Shown in pieces: positions 60,005 through 64,000 of a stretch of 64,000 bases of DNA. The notes beneath the pieces are model-generated. The model was not told where the DNA came from. It saw only the letters and a list, made by a program, of their open reading frames with translations, and made no database searches. Numbering within the stretch: the first letter of the stretch is position 1; each line of letters begins with the position of its first letter. Source of the stretch: Seminavis robusta (taxonomy: Eukaryota > Bacillariophyta > Bacillariophyceae > Naviculales > Naviculaceae); the NCBI GenBank assembly GCA_903772945.1, contig CAICTM010000003.1, positions 62,001 to 126,000 on the forward strand, written 5' to 3'. A program made the translations under genes and the position numbers.

Positions 60005-61965
60005 TCATTGCCTTGGACCCGCCAGGTCTTTGATGTCTGCCAACGATTCTAGATCTGATGGTATAGGCCCAGATAGTCGATTGCCCTCCAGAGCCAAGTG
60101 CTGGGATTGGGTTATGTTGGTCAATCCAATCTCTGATGGGATGCTCCCCGTCAATGCACAATCCTCGAGCAACAAAGAGTTCAAGCTGGTCAACCTTCCA
60201 AGCTCGGTTGGGATTGTTCCATGCAGTTTGCTGTTGTTGCCCAAAGACAGGTGTTTCAAACTCGTGGATTGTGACAGTTCCTTGGGAATCAATCCAGACA
60301 AGCCATTTCCATCCAGCCGCAGCTCCACCAATCCACGTAACTTTCCCAGCTCTGACGGAATTGGACCAGACAGTTGATTGGATTCCAACCCCATTTCCTC
60401 CAATTTTGTTAATTGTGCTAGTTCCGTCGGAACTGACCCAGTCAGGGCATTGCGTCCCAAATACAGGCCTTCCAAGCACGTCAATGCTCCGAGCTCCGTT
60501 GGAATCGGTCCGGACAGATAGGTGTGGGTCAATCCCATTTCCTCCAATTTTGTTAATTGTGCTAGTTCCGTCGGAACTGACCCAGTCAGGGCATTGCGTC
60601 CCAAATACAGGCCTACCAAGCAAGTCAATGCTCCAAGTTCCGTTGGAATCGGTCCGGACAGATAGGTGTGGGTCAATCCCAAACGAGTCAACGCCGTCAA
60701 GAGCCCCAGCTCCGAGGGAAGTGTCCCGGCCAATTGATTCATCGAGCTCACGTAAACAAGATTTGTAAACAGGCCAATTTCGGTGGAGATTGTCCCTTTC
60801 ACGTCCAAAAACTCAAAATGGAATCGGGTCACCGTGTCTGTTTCGTTGGCTTGAATGTATTCTTGAAGTATGTTGCTGAGCGGTTGAGTAGCTGGAGTGG
60901 GATAAAAGACGTACACAAGCCAAAGCCAAAGGCAAAGGACTGCCATTTGAAAATGTAGAAGATGTCGAATGGAGAGTACTCTTTGGGTGTCGCAATGATT
61001 TCTGTACTGCTGGACCAGATCATCGATTTCTTTCACCATGTTGGCTGCGTCTGACTTATGATTATTGCCGTGGACTACATCATGGAGCAGCAGTGCACGG
61101 AGTACCCTGTCTCTATCTTTGGGATTGAAGGCTTGCGCATGGAGGCAACTTGTTCGTAGATTGGCGAATTTATTGGGTCCGACCACCTGGGTGGTGGCTG
61201 TTGTGAACCCATAGCGCTTTGCATACATGAGTTCACAAACACTATTAAAAATTGGAGAAGAATAAAAAGAGTAGAGTTAGTTGCTTGCCATGAATGTTGG
61301 AACTGACTGATGACGATGTCAACTTACCACCAAATCCGGCTGTAGAGGTCTGTTTGTGCATTTCTAACAACGACAAATGACCTGGCACACCTGAGTGCTT
61401 GAACAAACGGGGATTCTGAGAGAGGCACTTCAACTTGTTCTTGGATCAATCTGTGAGAGCCTTGCCGGAGGGCAAAAGCGCAAATCCATAGATTTGGCTT
61501 GGCTCTCTTGGGGTAGGATCGAAATGTTTCCGTAATGGAATCCACAAAATCTGCAAAGCGTTCGTCCCAACAGTGGGTAATGAAAACGTGCCCTTTCAGG
61601 CCTTCTGAGTTCTTGGTCAGTGCATACGACTTGCCTCCTCTTTGGCGAGGAATGACAATCTTTGCAACGATATCACGCATGGACTTGGACCGGTATCCCC
61701 AGCCAAATTCCTTTCTTGCCAGTTCTTCCACTTCTAGCAACTGATCATAGGATATAGCTGCCATGCTGGGATGTTCAGGATCATCTTCATCTTCTACATG
61801 CACATCAGCTTGCCGCCTCAAGGGATTGAGAGAGTTCGCTGCACATGTTTCTACGTCATTCCATTCTTTCAGTGGGTTTCCCCTCTTGGGATCACTGCCG
61901 ACCAGAAGAGAGCACAATTCTACGTCGTCCTTTGCTGTCATTATCTCTGTGGCTCGTTTTGTCAT
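60005..61965 (-). CDS. TIR-like / transmembrane / LRR receptor-like protein (two exons)
   Basis: Minus-strand exons 61965-61328 and 61241-60005; 86-nt intron (GTAAGT ... TTTAATAG), phase 2, rebuilding RIW-CVCELMYAKRYG. 624 residues. The N-terminal cytosolic half (about 120-250) has a TIR-like/HET-like order: GHVFITHCWDERFADFVDSI, WICAFALRQG, then ESPFVQALRCARSFVVVRN and DLYSRIWCVCELMYAKRYG, resembling TIR-like signalling domains in algae and fungi. One hydrophobic span at about 315-335 (MAVLCLWLWLVYVFY) is followed by an exported region with about nine 24-residue plant-type LRRs (LSGPIPSELGKLRGL and similar). Two LRR pairs are a 144-bp near-identical tandem duplication. So the TIR-like part would face the cytosol and the LRRs the outside, like an inverted Toll receptor. 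Enzyme activity of the TIR-like part is not established. Confidence 0.75.
60393..60680 (-). repeat. 144-bp tandem duplication in the LRR region
   Basis: Two near-identical 144-bp units (60393-60536 and 60537-60680), each encoding two LRRs (LTHTYLSGPIPTELGALTCL, then LYLGRNALTGSVPTELAQ). Few differences, so the duplication is young. Confidence 0.85.
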
Positions 61966-62504
61966 AGATCTATGGCTACTGTACCGTGGCACGACGGGGG
62001 ACCTCGATGCTGCTCATGCTCGAGCTTTGTCATGGTTCTGGCTGGGTCGATGTGTGTTCCATGGGAGTGTGCATACCAAGCGAAAAAGATTTTCAGTCGG
62101 GATGCTTCATAAGCCAGCAAGAACATGAATTCACGCGAGGGCCCTCTGAGCCGCATTCTCTCGGCACTAACGAAGGCGACAGAACCAACCATGCAATTGT
62201 GGTGAATGCAAGGATTCTTCAGCCCTAGCCGCTAGCTACCGCACCGTCGACTCAGCCTCAGATACTTTGCGCCCACGTAGATTCTACGAGCACAAAACGG
62301 TATATGGTTAATAAATCTTATAGGGTTAACGACTACTTTTTGGCTTAAATCCAGCAATACCGGCTGGAGCCCGACTCGCGCTCAAAGTCAACTGTCACCA
62401 CCATTCCACCTCGATAAATGCAACCAAACCAACACAATGGTGCTCCTATCCACAATTGCAATCGACGGCATCCAGAGACTGATTAACAAGCTGATAGTGC
62501 GCAT
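61966..62504. other. Intergenic region, no supported gene
   Basis: Upstream of the TIR-like/LRR gene (minus) and downstream of the next minus gene. CTAG motifs near 62230. No gene. Confidence 0.55.
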
Positions 62505-63068
62505 CTACTTGCGAGGGGTAGAGTGAATGTTCTTGACGTTGGCGAGGCCAGAAATCTGCTGCGACTCGAATCCTGGGTCTTCCTCGAAGCCATCATCTTC
62601 CGGTGCTGGTGGCGGCGGGGCATAGTTGTTGGCTCTGCGTCTCTTCCTTCGAGGCTCGGGGTCTGGAGAACGGAAGGGTTCAGGGACGTGCACGTCAACC
62701 CTGTTGTTGCCGTAAAAGAGAATGGTGACAGTCTTGTCATCCTCAGTGAGAATCACGACGCAATTGTTGCTGGCGCAAGTGATCCTCTTGCACTCGGTAT
62801 GCAAATCAAAGTGAGACACCCACTGTTTGAACTCCGCTGGTTTCCAATAATACTTGCCACCAATCGTCACGATGAACGTGAAGTCAACGCCCGCATTCAA
62901 TGCCTTGTCGATTTCGTCGCGAAGAGCGGCCTGGGCCTTGACAGAGAGAGCCTTGATTTTCTTTTTGAAGTCTTCCTCGATTGGTTTGAGCACGCCATGT
63001 TCATCTTCTTTCTCCTTGAAGATAGAGCAGAGAATCTCTTTGTTGAAGAACTCGGTTGGTTCCGACAT
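62505..63068 (-). CDS. Small hypothetical protein with a nuclear-localization-like motif
   Basis: 187 residues from the ATG at 63068 (MSEPTEFFNKEILC). Mostly helical and charged (about 1-70), then a beta-rich segment FTFIVTIGGKYYWKPAEF, and CASNNCVVILTEDDKTVTIL. Near the C-terminus RRKRRRANNYAPPPPAPED is a strong bipartite/monopartite nuclear-localization-like signal followed by a Pro-rich, acidic tail. No recognised domain, signal peptide or membrane span. Nuclear location is inferred from the basic motif only. The minus-strand neighbour (TIR-like/LRR) has an unrelated role. Function unknown. Confidence 0.6.
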   Translation of the reverse strand: MSEPTEFFNKEILCSIFKEKEDEHGVLKPIEEDFKKKIKALSVKAQAALRDEIDKALNAGVDFTFIVTIGGKYYWKPAEFKQWVSHFDLHTECKRITCASNNCVVILTEDDKTVTILFYGNNRVDVHVPEPFRSPDPEPRRKRRRANNYAPPPPAPEDDGFEEDPGFESQQISGLANVKNIHSTPRK

Positions 63069-63315
63069 GATGGTTGGTTTTATCAGATGATTGCCGCTCG
63101 TGTGCAGATTGTGGCAGCTTTCGATCAAGATAGACAACCAGGACCTTGCATTGGATCGATCCGGGAGTATCCTCACTCGAAAACCGCGGTAAATTTGAAT
63201 TCAATCGCTTCAAATTGTTTTGGATGGTTTGAATGCTGGAGTAGAGCATGCAAGAGCGAGCGGAAGGAAGAGTCGCTTGGACAAGTAGTTCCAAAAACAA
63301 CAAGCTACGAGTACG

Positions 63316-63768
63316 ATGAAATGGACAAATGTGTCCGCGATGACCGGCCAGGAAGCCGGTAGCAATGCTGCCGCGGTGGCAACCGTCTCTGTTGTTTGTC
63401 CTGGTGACATTCCTGATGGGAATATTGAAGGCCCTGTTACGTTGCAGCGCTTCTCTGACACTCCTCTCTTTCGCATCTGCGTCCATCACAACAACAGCGT
63501 CTACAACCGAGCCGTTTTTTGCCTTCCCACTGACGAAGCTTGGACGGTGAGTCTCCCACGCAAGATCAAGACAAAGCGTTCCAAGAAGAAAGCTTTGGAG
63601 CTTACTTTCAATCTCCCCGAGGAGAATCCCGATGGATTCAAGAAACTTGTTGTGACTCTACCTTACGATGGAGAAGACGGAGATGCCATGTTGTTTTGTG
63701 AAGCTGCTGCGTTTGCTTCCGGGGTTGTCTTTGACTATTGTCAGGGCCGCGAGTATGGTCATGGATGA
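63316..63768 (+). CDS. Small hypothetical protein
   Basis: 150 residues from the ATG at 63316 (MKWTNVSAMTGQ), with a second Met at residue 9. Non-repetitive, globular-looking composition: TLQRFSDTPLFRICVHHNNS, then a Lys-rich KIKTKRSKKKALELTF, LVVTLPYDGEDGDAMLFCEA and FDYCQGREYGHG. No known domain. No signal peptide. It lies 247 bp from, and divergent to, the minus-strand gene ending at 63068, so the two may share a promoter. Function unknown. Confidence 0.6.
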   Translation: MKWTNVSAMTGQEAGSNAAAVATVSVVCPGDIPDGNIEGPVTLQRFSDTPLFRICVHHNNSVYNRAVFCLPTDEAWTVSLPRKIKTKRSKKKALELTFNLPEENPDGFKKLVVTLPYDGEDGDAMLFCEAAAFASGVVFDYCQGREYGHG

Positions 63769-64000
63769 CTCATTTGGCAGTTACCTTTCCGACTTGAGCG
63801 CCCCTTGAAACGAAACCAATATCTCGGTATCGACATCTTGATCTCCCGGTGTTCGAACCTTTCTATCTTCAGCTCCGTTATCTCCTGGCTAGTGATTCCA
63901 ATGTCCGGAATAGCACGTAATTGATTCTATAACACACTTAGCTGCAATGCAATAATCATGGTGGAGTCTAGTCGTCGTCATCGTCGATACCTAGTTGCTA

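Noticed and set aside
59937-60623. 228-codon minus-strand ORF in another frame of the LRR gene, rich in repeated FGTQCPDWVSSDG
   Set aside because: The repetition merely reflects the 144-bp LRR duplication read in the wrong frame.
1-64000. Retroviral, Polinton or other virus-like sequences, CRISPR arrays, and bacterial operons
   Set aside because: No reverse transcriptase, integrase, capsid or long terminal repeat motifs, no direct-repeat/spacer arrays, and all genes have eukaryotic splice sites or structure.
1-64000. tRNA and rRNA genes
   Set aside because: I found no convincing cloverleaf or rRNA-like sequence by eye; a tRNAscan-SE/Infernal run would be decisive.

Overview
The window looks like a nuclear fragment of a diatom (stramenopile alga), probably a raphid pennate; genus and species cannot be fixed from the sequence alone. 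The main evidence is a plastid-type cytochrome c6-like precursor with a bipartite leader (signal peptide with a VDAF-Q cleavage context, then a second hydrophobic lumen-targeting stretch). Further support comes from short GT-AG introns (52-374 nt) in otherwise compact genes, ArfGAP/anoctamin/class C GPCR genes with algal-style low-complexity tails, and intergenic DNA crowded with self-complementary CTAG and GGTACC tracts. Nothing suggests an operon, plasmid or virus.

Layout. 1-9.4 kb: a Ser/Thr-rich RRxS-motif protein, a small four-span membrane protein, and a two-exon ArfGAP protein with a long phospho-motif tail. 9.7-13.1 kb: a four-exon class C (GABA-B-like) GPCR with a periplasmic-binding-protein-like ectodomain, on the minus strand, including a 35-nt exon. 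14.5-19.7 kb: an MFS sugar transporter, a cupin-fold-like protein and a TPR protein. 19.7-22.3 kb is gene-poor. 22.3-25.0 kb: a type II membrane protein with C-terminal Cys repeats and a His/Gln-rich protein. 25.9-26.9 kb: a decayed GFA-family gene and a MITE-like element filled with a G-rich minisatellite. 27.2-29.2 kb: a BSD-domain membrane protein. 30.5-35.4 kb: a secreted beta-propeller gene bracketed by two inverted copies of a ~325-bp MITE; the right copy supplies the C-terminus of the ankyrin-like gene at 35.4-36.7 kb. 37.3-43.0 kb: a coiled-coil protein and an anoctamin (TMEM16). 43.1-48.1 kb: cytochrome c6-like, a DUF262 protein, and a basic polyQ/RRxS protein. 49.8-55.7 kb: a tandemly duplicated NodZ/FUT8-like glycosyltransferase and a dynamin-like GTPase with a zinc-ribbon tail. 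56.9-63.8 kb: an acidic hypothetical protein, a triple-MYND protein, a TIR-like/TM/LRR receptor-like protein, and two small hypothetical genes.

The genes do not form an evident pathway. The most unusual are the membrane protein pairing a TIR-like cytosolic domain with an exported LRR domain (60.0-62.0 kb), the GPCR with the binding-protein ectodomain, the DUF262 protein (a domain best known from bacterial GmrSD anti-phage enzymes), the dynamin-like GTPase with a zinc tail, and a cytochrome c6-like protein without its axial Met. Exon joins below were deduced by eye from splice motifs, reading phase and family continuity; no transcript data were available.
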